Shown: positions 1 to 8,310 of the stretch, in pieces
Numbering within the stretch: the first letter of the stretch is position 1
Layout: the number at the start of each line of letters is the position of its first letter
Assembly: GCA_003170915.1 (NCBI GenBank)
Contig: PMYB01000053.1
Coordinates: 87,921-151,920, forward strand
DNA length: 64,000 nucleotides
Origin: Bryobacterales bacterium
GTDB taxonomy: Bacteria > Acidobacteriota > Terriglobia > Bryobacterales > Bryobacteraceae
Direction of reading: 5' to 3'
Program-made: the position numbers and the translations under genes
Notes under the pieces: model-generated
What the model was told of the DNA's origin: nothing
Seen by the model: the letters and a program-made list of their open reading frames with translations, nothing else
Databases searched by the model: none

Positions 1-154
1 CCAGACCGCAAAGACTGGAAGCAATCGCCATCGCAAAAGCGGCGCTGATGGGCACCCAATGTCCGCCGGCAGTCGGATTGCCCGGCGTCTGCGCGCTTAA
101 CACGGAGCAGGCGAGGAACAGCATCGCCAGCACCAACAGCAACTTCTTCGTCAT
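1..154 (-). CDS. atpE: ATP synthase F0 subunit c, N-terminal part with a signal-like leader (partial at window edge)
   Basis: Reverse-strand translation MTKKLLLVLAMLFLACSVLSAQTPGNPTAGGHWVPISAAFAMAIASSLCGL..., directly downstream of atpB on the same strand. Confidence 0.7.
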   Translation of the reverse strand, partial: MTKKLLLVLAMLFLACSVLSAQTPGNPTAGGHWVPISAAFAMAIASSLCGL

Positions 155-241
155 TCGATTCTCCTTGATGAATCGCCCCAGGTGGTGGTCCCCGGACACC
201 GTGCAGCCGGGTTCACACTGTAAGGCGGCATAAAGCCGGTA

Positions 242-967
242 TTAATGCTCGTGCACCACTGCCCCAGCCACATACACCATGGTCAGCAGCATGAAAATGT
301 AAGCTTGTATCACCCCCACGAAAACGTGCAGCCCCATGAAAATCACCGGTATCGGAAAAACCGTCAAGCCCAGGAAGACCATGGTCACCTTCTCGCCGGC
401 GAACATGTTGGCATAAAGACGAACCGTCAGCGAGAGGGGACGCGCCATGTGGCTGATGACCTCGATCGGCAGCATGAGCGGAGCGAGCCACCAGACGGGT
501 CCGGCAAAGTTGGCCGCGTACTTGAAGCCGTTCGCCTGAATCCCGATCAGGTTGTAATAAATGAAGGTCGTCAGCGCACAGCCGGCCGTCACCGAGGGAT
601 TCTGCGTCGGGGACTCGAAGCACGGAACGATCCCGATCAGGTTGGCGGTCAAAATGAAAAGGAAGATGGTGCCGAAGTACCCCATGTACCGGAGGCCGTC
701 GTGCCCGATTTGATCTTCCGCCTGGCCGTTCACAAATTCGTACAGCAGCTCGAAAGCCTGCTGCAAGTTGCCCGGCCGGTCGGCCGACAGCCGCAACCGG
801 ACAAGGGCGACCACCGCCATAAGGAGCAGGACCACCACGAACTGCATGACGACGAAGTTGGCCCACGGCCGCGGATCGGGATGCGCTCCCACAATTCCCA
901 AAATCGAGTTTCCCAACCCGGCCAGGCGATCGTTGAAGAGTCGGGTGATCCAGAGTTCAGGTTCCAT
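242..967 (-). CDS. atpB: ATP synthase F0 subunit a
   Basis: 241 aa; typical subunit a motifs (SLTVRLYANMFAGEKV, multiple TM). Confidence 0.93.
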   Translation of the reverse strand: MEPELWITRLFNDRLAGLGNSILGIVGAHPDPRPWANFVVMQFVVVLLLMAVVALVRLRLSADRPGNLQQAFELLYEFVNGQAEDQIGHDGLRYMGYFGTIFLFILTANLIGIVPCFESPTQNPSVTAGCALTTFIYYNLIGIQANGFKYAANFAGPVWWLAPLMLPIEVISHMARPLSLTVRLYANMFAGEKVTMVFLGLTVFPIPVIFMGLHVFVGVIQAYIFMLLTMVYVAGAVVHEH

Positions 968-1337
968 ACACCACTTCGAAAAAGATTTCGACGATTACGG
1001 CTGTCACCGACACGAATAATCCCGCGAGAGTGGCTCGCAGGCTGATGGAAGAATACCTCAATATAGCATAGGCGGCGCCGCCCAACAGCAGGTAGCGGAA
1101 GCCCGCCAGCACCGCCAGTCGCGGTCGCGCGCGCTTGCCGCTCAGCCCATCCACGGCGTGTTTCAGCCACCGGAAATTGATCCATGAGATGGCCGCGCCG
1201 AGCGCGAATCCGGCGCCCACCCTCCAGCCGCGCCACGCCAGTGCCGCCATGGTGCCGGCGCCGGCGATCGCCAGCGTCACCCTGAATATGCGCGACGTCA
1301 CCCGTTCGTAGAAATCATCGTCAGGATTGGTTATCAT
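957..1337 (-). CDS. ATP synthase I-like small membrane protein
   Basis: 126 aa, 4 TM-like segments, position upstream of atpB, overlapping starts/stops. Confidence 0.7.
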   Translation of the reverse strand: MITNPDDDFYERVTSRIFRVTLAIAGAGTMAALAWRGWRVGAGFALGAAISWINFRWLKHAVDGLSGKRARPRLAVLAGFRYLLLGGAAYAILRYSSISLRATLAGLFVSVTAVIVEIFFEVVYGT

Positions 1338-1548
1338 CCGTGTCCTTCATGATCTGCCGGATGAACTGCACAAAACCGGCGACGCTTCCCAGAATCAGAA
1401 ACGGAATGAACACCCAGTGGGTGCCGAAAGCCTTGTCGAGCAGGTAGCCGATGGCGTAGCCGGCGAAGGTGGACGCCGGCAGCAGGAATGCCAGCGAAGT
1501 GTATTCCGCCGCCAGCGCCGTGAACGTCTTTTTGCGCCGGGCCACCAT
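1321..1548 (-). CDS. AtpZ/AtpI-family protein
   Basis: MVARRKKTFTALAAEYTSLAFLLPASTFAGYAIGYLLDKAFGTHWVFIPFLILGSVAGFVQFIRQIMKD; ORF could start upstream at 1602. Confidence 0.7.
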   Translation of the reverse strand: MVARRKKTFTALAAEYTSLAFLLPASTFAGYAIGYLLDKAFGTHWVFIPFLILGSVAGFVQFIRQIMKDTDDNQS

Positions 1549-1631
1549 CACAGTGTAGCCGCCCGCGCGCGCCGCCGCCTCTGGCGCCAGGAAACCCATC
1601 ACGCCTCCCAGAAGGCAAGCAGGCGGTAAAG

Positions 1632-1913
1632 ATGGCGCGGTTGAGTTGCCATCGGTTCCGGTCTAACGAGGTGCGGCTTTGGCTGAGCCTGATCGCTTAC
1701 AATCTAGGGAACCTGTGGCGGCGCCTGGTGCTGCCGAAGAGGATCGACCACCGGTCGCTGACGAGCTTGCAGCAGCGGTTAGTGAAGACGGGTGGCCGTT
1801 TGGTCATACACGCCCGGTATTACTGGTTGCTGTTGGCGGAGAGCTACCTGAGGCGGCGGTTGTTCGGGAGCATGGTGTGCCGGATCGCAGCGCCTCCGGT
1901 GTTTACCGGATAG
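1632..1913 (+). pseudogene. IS1380-like transposase C-terminal remnant
   Basis: RFRSNEVRLWLSLIAYNLGNLWRRLVLPKRIDHRSLTSLQQRLVKTGGRLVIHARYYWLLLAESYLRRRLF resembles the C-terminus of IS1380-family DDE transposases; N-terminal catalytic part absent. Confidence 0.8.
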
Positions 1914-2037
1914 GCCGCGGCCCTCCTGGGCCGCTGGATTCGCTCGGGACAAAAAAAATGAGAAAAACGGCTCCAATAAAGGAGCTTGGGTGTACAATCT
2001 TGCCACGTGAGTTTTCACGTCAAAGGAGGGTCCGCGA

Positions 2038-3020
2038 TGAGTACTCGCTGTCTTCGCATCAGCTTCGGTTTGCTTATTGCAGTGTTCGTCGGGCAGAGGC
2101 TTTCTGCCGACACGATTGCATCCACGGTCGTCCGCATTTCTGCAGGTTCTGCGGATAATGATTACAATTTTTGTCCTGGTCCTGGGGTTTGCGAGGTTAG
2201 CGGCGGAGGAGGGTACGGGGGGCCGACCATCCTCCAGTCGCAAGTGAGTGGTGGAGGACAATCCGCCAAGGCAGTCGTGAATCTCACTACCGGCAGCGTG
2301 GGAGTGATGACGAGTGGTGGCTACTTCTCTTCGGCAAGCGCCAACTTCAGCAACGAGTTCTTCTGCACGGCAAGTTCGCCTTGCGCAAGCATTGGTGATG
2401 GCGGGGTTCCTGCACTGCTGAGTTTCTCGCTCACCGGCACCATCACACCGCCCTTTTTGGACGAGAGCCCTTCTCTTAGTGACGGGGGATTCTTAGAAGT
2501 CCAATTCTCATACGATGAGAACGATATTGGAGGAGGGTCTTCGAATTTCTCCTTCGAGACGGGCTATGATGATACTCTCGACGGCCCCCCGACGGCCAGA
2601 GTCTCGGTCAATGGCATTACCCACTACCCTGACCTGACCTACGCAACTCAGCCGGACGGAACCGTCAAAGTCGCGCTGAACTGGACGCAGCCCTTCACTA
2701 TCTGCCCGTACGGCTGCGCGGGTTTCGCTTTATTAAGTTATCAGACCGGTCCTGGCGCGCCCGATGAGAGCCTCTTCGGAACTAGCACCTCGGCAAGAAT
2801 CACGCTGGATGGCTACGGACCACTCGCGGGCGCCAATTTCGTTGACACTTTCAGCACCACCATAACCTCTCTTGACCCGAATTACTCGTTCTTTAGCGAT
2901 ACCGGACCGACGTCTCCCTCAAGCACGCCGGAACCCAGCTCGTGGATTCTATTCTCGATTGCTCTGGGCCTCCTGGTTCTCCGGATCTCCACGCGGCGTG
3001 TCAGGTCTCACGAGCGTTGA
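2038..3020 (+). CDS. Secreted PEP-CTERM sorting-domain protein
   Basis: N-terminal signal peptide; C-terminus TPEPSSWILFSIALGLLVLRISTRR (PEP motif, TM helix, Arg cluster). Confidence 0.85.
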
Positions 3021-3255
3021 CTTCTTGAATATCGCAAGACCACATTCATTCGGCCGTCGGATCGCTCCCGGCCCCGGCCTCCTGCTGCCCCAGGTTCCGC
3101 TGCGCTTCGCGGATGCGATTTTATCGGGTGAATGAGTTCCGCCATTTCCGCCGCCCACCGGCTTTCCAGAGAGAGCACCCGCTATCCCACCAAGGACGTA
3201 CGCGCATGATAGCGTTTTCCTGGTAGAATAGGTGGAAGAAAGGTACCATTCCACC

Positions 3256-3528
3256 ATGGCGCTCAACATCAAGAATCCACAGGTCGTGCAGCTCACGAGC
3301 GAGGTCGCCCGCCTGGCGGGCGAAACGAAGACGGAAGCCATCCGCCAGGCGCTAATCGAGCGCAAGGTCCGCCTCCAGGCGAGGGGCGGACGCTTGAACC
3401 GCAAAGAGAGTTTGCTCCAGTATTTGGAACGTAACGTATGGCCACACATACCCCCCGGCGAGCTGGGAAGGACCCTTACGCGCGAGGAAGAAGACGACAT
3501 TCTGGGATTCGGCCCGGACGGAGTTTAG
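3256..3528 (+). CDS. vapB: VapB-type antitoxin (Rv0623-like)
   Basis: MALNIKNPQVVQLTSEVARLAGETKTEAIRQALIERK; immediately upstream of PIN gene. Confidence 0.85.
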   Translation: MALNIKNPQVVQLTSEVARLAGETKTEAIRQALIERKVRLQARGGRLNRKESLLQYLERNVWPHIPPGELGRTLTREEEDDILGFGPDGV

Positions 3529-3531
3529 GAC

Positions 3532-3918
3532 ATGGTTCTCGACAGCTCAGCGATTGTCGCGATCGAATTGCAGGAGCCTGGGTTTAAGCGCCTGGTCGAC
3601 AGCATCGGCGAAGCCAAAGCTGTGGTGATCGGTGTTCCCACGATGTTTGAAACCGCGCTGGTGCTGTCCAGGCGCCGAGGGCAAGACGCTCGTCCCTGGC
3701 TTAGAGGTTTTCTCCGAAGCGTCGAAGCAGAAGCCGTTCCTTTCACAGAGGAGCACCTGGACGCAGCCGTGGACGCGTTCCTCCGATTCGGACGCGGCCG
3801 TCATCCCGCCAAATTGAACTTCGGCGATTGCATGGCCTATGCAGTAGCCGCCGTGGCCGGCATGCCGCTGCTTTACACGGGCAACGATTTCACGCAGACG
3901 GACATTCCGGCCGCGTAG
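3532..3918 (+). CDS. vapC: VapC-type PIN-domain toxin
   Basis: MVLDSSAIVAIELQEPG...LNFGDCMAYAVAAVAGMPLLYTGNDFTQTDI, PIN motifs. Confidence 0.9.
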   Translation: MVLDSSAIVAIELQEPGFKRLVDSIGEAKAVVIGVPTMFETALVLSRRRGQDARPWLRGFLRSVEAEAVPFTEEHLDAAVDAFLRFGRGRHPAKLNFGDCMAYAVAAVAGMPLLYTGNDFTQTDIPAA

Positions 3919-3921
3919 GCG

Positions 3922-6855
3922 TCATTGGCCGCCTGTCGCCGCTGGCACTGCGGTCCGCTCCCGCTCGATGTAGGGCACGCCCTTCGTCATCCAGTCCGGC
4001 GCCGGGGCGCCCTTCAGATAGTGATCGAAGTATTGTTGCAGGCGAATGGTGTAATCCTTCTGGTCGGCGCGGTTGCGCAGCCCGTGCGGCTGGCCGTTGT
4101 AGTTGAACAGATAGACTTCCTGGCCCAGCCGGCGCAACGCCAAAAAAAACTCCACGCCCTGATACCACGGCACCGCGTCGTCGCCGTCGTTCTGCAGAAT
4201 CATCACCGGCGTGCGCACCCGGTCGGCCCAGAAGATCGGCGAGTTCTCGATGAACCGCGTGGGATATTGCCAGATGGAGCCGCCGATGCGGCTCTGCGTG
4301 CGCTCATATTGGAACTGGCGCGGCAACCCGGTACCCCAGCGGATGCCATCGTAGGCGCTGATCATGTCCGCCACCGGAGCGCCCGCCGCCGCCGCGCGGA
4401 ACCGGTTGGTTTGCGTCACCATGTACGCAATCTGGTAGCCGCCCCAACTGTGGCCCTGTATGCCGATGGCCTTCTCATCCACGAAGCCCCGGTCCACCAC
4501 CGCCTGAATGGCGGGCAATACGCACTTGAGCGCGCTCTGCCCCGGGTAGCCCGTGGTGTACACAATGTCCGGCGTCAGCACCAGGTACCCGTTGCTGACG
4601 TAGTAGCTGATGTTGATGGAGTGCATAGGGCGCGGCTCCACGTAGCGGTTCACGCGGTCCGTGAGCCGCTCATAAATATAGACCATGAGCGGGTACTGCT
4701 TGTGCGGATCGAAGTTCTCGGGCTTGTAGAGCGCGGCCTCCAGCGGCACGCCGTCCGCGTTCTTGAACTCGACCACTTCGGACGTGCCCCACAGCATCTG
4801 CGCCTGTTGCGGATTGGCGTTGCTCACCTTGCGGAGTTCCCGGAAATTGCCATCCGTCGCGATCAGGTCGGGGAATTCCGCGAACGACTGTTCCGTGAGC
4901 AAGAGCACGTCGGCGTCCTTGGCCTTCACCGGCAGCGTGAAATACTTGGGCGCCATGGCGAGCTGTTTCGGTTCGCCGCCATCCATGGCGCCGCGGAAGA
5001 AGCCACTCTCCCAGGTTTTCAAGTTCTCGGCGAACAGCAGCATCGGCCTGGCGGCGTCGATCCAGCGCTCGCGCGGGTCCGTCTCCAGGCGCACGTACCT
5101 GAGCCGCAGGTTCTGCTTGCGCCCGTAGCCGGCCGTGATGTTCCGGGCGCCCGAGCCATCCGGCGAGACGCGCCAGATGTCGAAGCGGTCGTAGAGCAGC
5201 ACCGAGTTGCCGTCCTTCGTCCAGCCCGCCGAGCCATAGGCCGCCGGCGTGCTTGGCGTATCCGTATCCTCGTTCCAGAACTTCACCGGCAAAGCGGCGG
5301 TCAGATTCACCGCCTTTCCATCGGGCACCGAAATCGTGTTCCAGTCCTTGCCATCGAAGGTCAGCAGATACCGGCCCGATGGCGACCAGGTCACCGTGCC
5401 GCGGTGCTTCTTCGCTGCCAGCGTGCGCCTGCCGGTGGTGGCGTCGACCACGTACGCATCGGCGTAGCGCTCGTCGTAGTCGGCCAGGGGGCGATACTCC
5501 CGATCGTCGCTGCCGAGCGCCCATTGCGCGCTTTCCGAAGGCGTCACCTCCGCCATGGCGGCGTCGCCCAGTTGAACCACCCTGCGTTCCGGAATCAGAT
5601 ACGCCGCCATATAGGTGCGGTTGCGGTCGCGTTCCGCGCGGACCTTCTGGACGGGCTGAACGTAATCGTCCTTCCAGGACCACAGGTCCACCACCGCCTT
5701 GTCGTCGGACGAAGTATCCGCGCCGGCGCCTTCCGGCTTGTCGGGGACGGGCGGCGCGCAGCCGAAGAAGACGCGCGTGCCGTCCTTGGAGAAACTGAGG
5801 TTGCCCTTGTCGCTGATGACGAATTCCTTGCGGAAGCCGGGCGTGTCCGAAGATGCCACTTGCTCGGCCGCGCCCGCCTGGCGGTCCCAACGATAGAGCT
5901 TCCATGTGGGTTTGGCGTCATCGCGGTCGCTCAGGAAAGCCAGCTCGGTCTGGTTTTCATCCCAGGTCAGCTTGGCATACTTGCCCTTGCCGCCCAGCAG
6001 CGCGGCCGGTGCATCCGCCGCGCCCGGCCGGGCCACGAAAACTCCGTTCTTGGCGGTATCCCGGGCCGATACGGCATAGACCAACTGTTTTCCGTCATCG
6101 GCGATCGAGAATTCCACCACGTCCGGAAAAGTGCGCTCCGTGGAATCGGCCAGGCTGCGAAGCACCAGGTCCGAGCCGAACTCCGGGCGCGCGCCGCCCC
6201 CGGCCGCTCCCGCTGCGCCACCGCCGCGGCCGCCGCGGCCGCCTTGCTGATCGGCGCCGCCGCCCGCCTTTTTCTGTGGGGACGGGCTGGCGGCGGGCGC
6301 GGTCTCGGGCGCTTCGCGCAGGTACGCCAGATAGCCGGCGGCCTTCTCCGGAAGCTGGAACCGCTTCACGCGCTCGATGCGGGTAGCGTTGCCGGCAGCC
6401 AGATCGACGATGACCATTCCGTCTTTTGGCATCTGTTCCGCCGTCTTCTTCTCCTTCTTGGCCTTGTCGGTATCGGCCTTCGGCGGGAAAGTCGAGAACA
6501 CCAGCGTCCGGCTATCCGGTGAAAACGCGATGGTCACGGCCCGCGCGTCGGCCGGCGGTCCCTCTTCCGGAGTGGCCGCGGGCACTGGCGCCGGGCGCTC
6601 CCCGGCAGGCTCGCGCTGCTCCTTCCCGGTGACCAGGTTGCGAACCACCACCACACCGTCGCCTTCCTGTGGGAACAGACCGTAAGCCAGGAACTTACCG
6701 TCCGGCGATAGCCGCTGGCTCGAAATCGAGCGCCAGCCGCCGTAATCGTTGTGGTTCAAAGGCCGCTTGCCAGTCTGGGCAAACGACAGAGAAAGCAGCA
6801 CTGCCGCGGTCAGCAGCCATGCGGCCGGGCGAAGCGAAAACCGGCGGTGAAACAT
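3922..6855 (-). CDS. Secreted S9 prolyl-oligopeptidase family peptidase
   Basis: Signal peptide from MFHRRFSLRPAAWLL; beta-propeller then GIQGHSWGGYQIAYMVTQ catalytic motif; Gly-rich low-complexity insert. Confidence 0.9.
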   Translation of the reverse strand: MFHRRFSLRPAAWLLTAAVLLSLSFAQTGKRPLNHNDYGGWRSISSQRLSPDGKFLAYGLFPQEGDGVVVVRNLVTGKEQREPAGERPAPVPAATPEEGPPADARAVTIAFSPDSRTLVFSTFPPKADTDKAKKEKKTAEQMPKDGMVIVDLAAGNATRIERVKRFQLPEKAAGYLAYLREAPETAPAASPSPQKKAGGGADQQGGRGGRGGGAAGAAGGGARPEFGSDLVLRSLADSTERTFPDVVEFSIADDGKQLVYAVSARDTAKNGVFVARPGAADAPAALLGGKGKYAKLTWDENQTELAFLSDRDDAKPTWKLYRWDRQAGAAEQVASSDTPGFRKEFVISDKGNLSFSKDGTRVFFGCAPPVPDKPEGAGADTSSDDKAVVDLWSWKDDYVQPVQKVRAERDRNRTYMAAYLIPERRVVQLGDAAMAEVTPSESAQWALGSDDREYRPLADYDERYADAYVVDATTGRRTLAAKKHRGTVTWSPSGRYLLTFDGKDWNTISVPDGKAVNLTAALPVKFWNEDTDTPSTPAAYGSAGWTKDGNSVLLYDRFDIWRVSPDGSGARNITAGYGRKQNLRLRYVRLETDPRERWIDAARPMLLFAENLKTWESGFFRGAMDGGEPKQLAMAPKYFTLPVKAKDADVLLLTEQSFAEFPDLIATDGNFRELRKVSNANPQQAQMLWGTSEVVEFKNADGVPLEAALYKPENFDPHKQYPLMVYIYERLTDRVNRYVEPRPMHSINISYYVSNGYLVLTPDIVYTTGYPGQSALKCVLPAIQAVVDRGFVDEKAIGIQGHSWGGYQIAYMVTQTNRFRAAAAGAPVADMISAYDGIRWGTGLPRQFQYERTQSRIGGSIWQYPTRFIENSPIFWADRVRTPVMILQNDGDDAVPWYQGVEFFLALRRLGQEVYLFNYNGQPHGLRNRADQKDYTIRLQQYFDHYLKGAPAPDWMTKGVPYIERERTAVPAATGGQ

Positions 6856-6942
6856 GATGCCGGTATTGTAGCGACTTGCGCTATCGGGACGCATGCGATC
6901 TTCGCATCCTACGCGCCGCCGGATGAATCGAAGAAGGTGGCT

Positions 6943-7893
6943 ATGGCGTACCTTGTCCCGATCCCGCATCTGGCCCGCACCGAAGCCGAACCGCTGCTCG
7001 CCACCATCGGCAATACGCCGCTCCTGCGCCTCGAAAAGATTCCGCTCGAGTTCCCCGGCATAGAGCTCTTCGCCAAAGCCGAATACTTCAATCCTGGCGG
7101 CTCGGTGAAAGATCGCGCCGCGCTCAACATGGTCCTCGACGGCGAGCGCTCCGGCAAGCTGAACCACAACCGCGTCATCCTCGACGCCACCAGCGGCAAT
7201 ACCGGCATCGCCTACGCCATGATCGGCGCCAACCGCGGCTACAGAGTGAAGCTCATCCTGCCCGCTAACGCCTCCGGCGAGCGCCAGCGCATCCTCAAAG
7301 CCTACGGCGCCGAGATGCTGTTAAGCGACGCCGCCGATGGTTCCGACGGCGCCATCCGCCTCTGCCGCCAGGTCTACATGGCCGACCCCGACCTGTACTT
7401 CTACCCCGATCAGTACAACAATCCGGCCAACTGGAAAGCGCACTTCGAGCACACCGGCCCCGAGATCATCCGCCAGACCGGCGGACGCCTCACTCACTTC
7501 GTGGCGGCCATGGGCACCAGCGGCACCTTCACCGGTATCACCCGCCGCCTGAAGCGCGACCTGTCGGAAGTCAGATGCTACTCGGCACAGCCTTCCAGCG
7601 GCTTCCACGGTCTCGAAGGCCTCAAGCACATGCCCACCGCCATCGTGCCCGGAATCTACGACGAGAGGCTCGCCGACGGCAACCTGTGGATCGAAACCGA
7701 AGACGCCTATCGAATGGTCCGGCGCCTGGCCCGCGAAGAAGGCTTGCTGGTGGGCATTTCCTCCGGCTGCAACGTGCACGCCGCCACCCTTCTGGCGCGC
7801 GAGCTCGCGGCCCGCGGCGAATCCGCTACCATCGTCACGGTGCTCTGCGACAGCGCCGAAAAATACCTGAGCGAACATTTCTGGGACGAATGA
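6943..7893 (+). CDS. cysM: Cysteine synthase family protein (CysM/CysK-like, PLP-dependent)
   Basis: IGNTPLLRLEKI, NPGGSVKDRAA, DATSGNTGIAYA, VAAMGTSGTFTG motifs. Confidence 0.88.
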   Translation: MAYLVPIPHLARTEAEPLLATIGNTPLLRLEKIPLEFPGIELFAKAEYFNPGGSVKDRAALNMVLDGERSGKLNHNRVILDATSGNTGIAYAMIGANRGYRVKLILPANASGERQRILKAYGAEMLLSDAADGSDGAIRLCRQVYMADPDLYFYPDQYNNPANWKAHFEHTGPEIIRQTGGRLTHFVAAMGTSGTFTGITRRLKRDLSEVRCYSAQPSSGFHGLEGLKHMPTAIVPGIYDERLADGNLWIETEDAYRMVRRLAREEGLLVGISSGCNVHAATLLARELAARGESATIVTVLCDSAEKYLSEHFWDE

Positions 7894-8309
7894 TGATCCG
7901 CATCGAATCCGATCCCTGGGCGGCCATGGTCTCGCACGCCCGCCAAACCTACCCCAACGAGTGCTGCGGCGCCATGCTCGGCTCAATGAACGGCCCCGAC
8001 AAGATTGTGCGCGTGGCCTTGCCCCTGGAAAACGCCTTCGATGGCGTCCAGGCCGCGCGCTATGAGCTCCGCCCGCAAGATCTGCTGGCCGCCGACAAGG
8101 CCGCGCGCGAGCGCCACATGGACCTGATCGGCATCTACCACTCGCACCCCGATTGCGGCGCCTATTTCTCCCAAACCGATTTGCGGAATTCGTGCCCGTG
8201 GTATTCGTTCGTGGTGCTCTCCATTCAACAGGGCGAATTCCATCACGCCACAAGCTGGCTGCCCAACCCCGAGCAGACCGAAGCCACCCAAGAGGAGTTG
8301 ACTTACTGA
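7890..8309 (+). CDS. JAMM/Mov34 (M67-like) metallopeptidase, Mec-like
   Basis: JAMM motif YHSHPDCGAYFSQTD; start overlaps the upstream cysM stop. Confidence 0.88.
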   Translation: MMIRIESDPWAAMVSHARQTYPNECCGAMLGSMNGPDKIVRVALPLENAFDGVQAARYELRPQDLLAADKAARERHMDLIGIYHSHPDCGAYFSQTDLRNSCPWYSFVVLSIQQGEFHHATSWLPNPEQTEATQEELTY

Positions 8310-8310
8310 T

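Noticed and set aside
6180-6300. GGC/GCC-rich repeat tract
   Set aside because: In-frame Gly/Ala low complexity inside the S9 peptidase, not an independent repeat element.
3925-6522. 865-aa plus-strand ORF opposite the S9 peptidase
   Set aside because: Antisense shadow of a GC-rich coding gene; composition (Arg/His/Val-rich, no motifs) is typical of mirrored codon bias.
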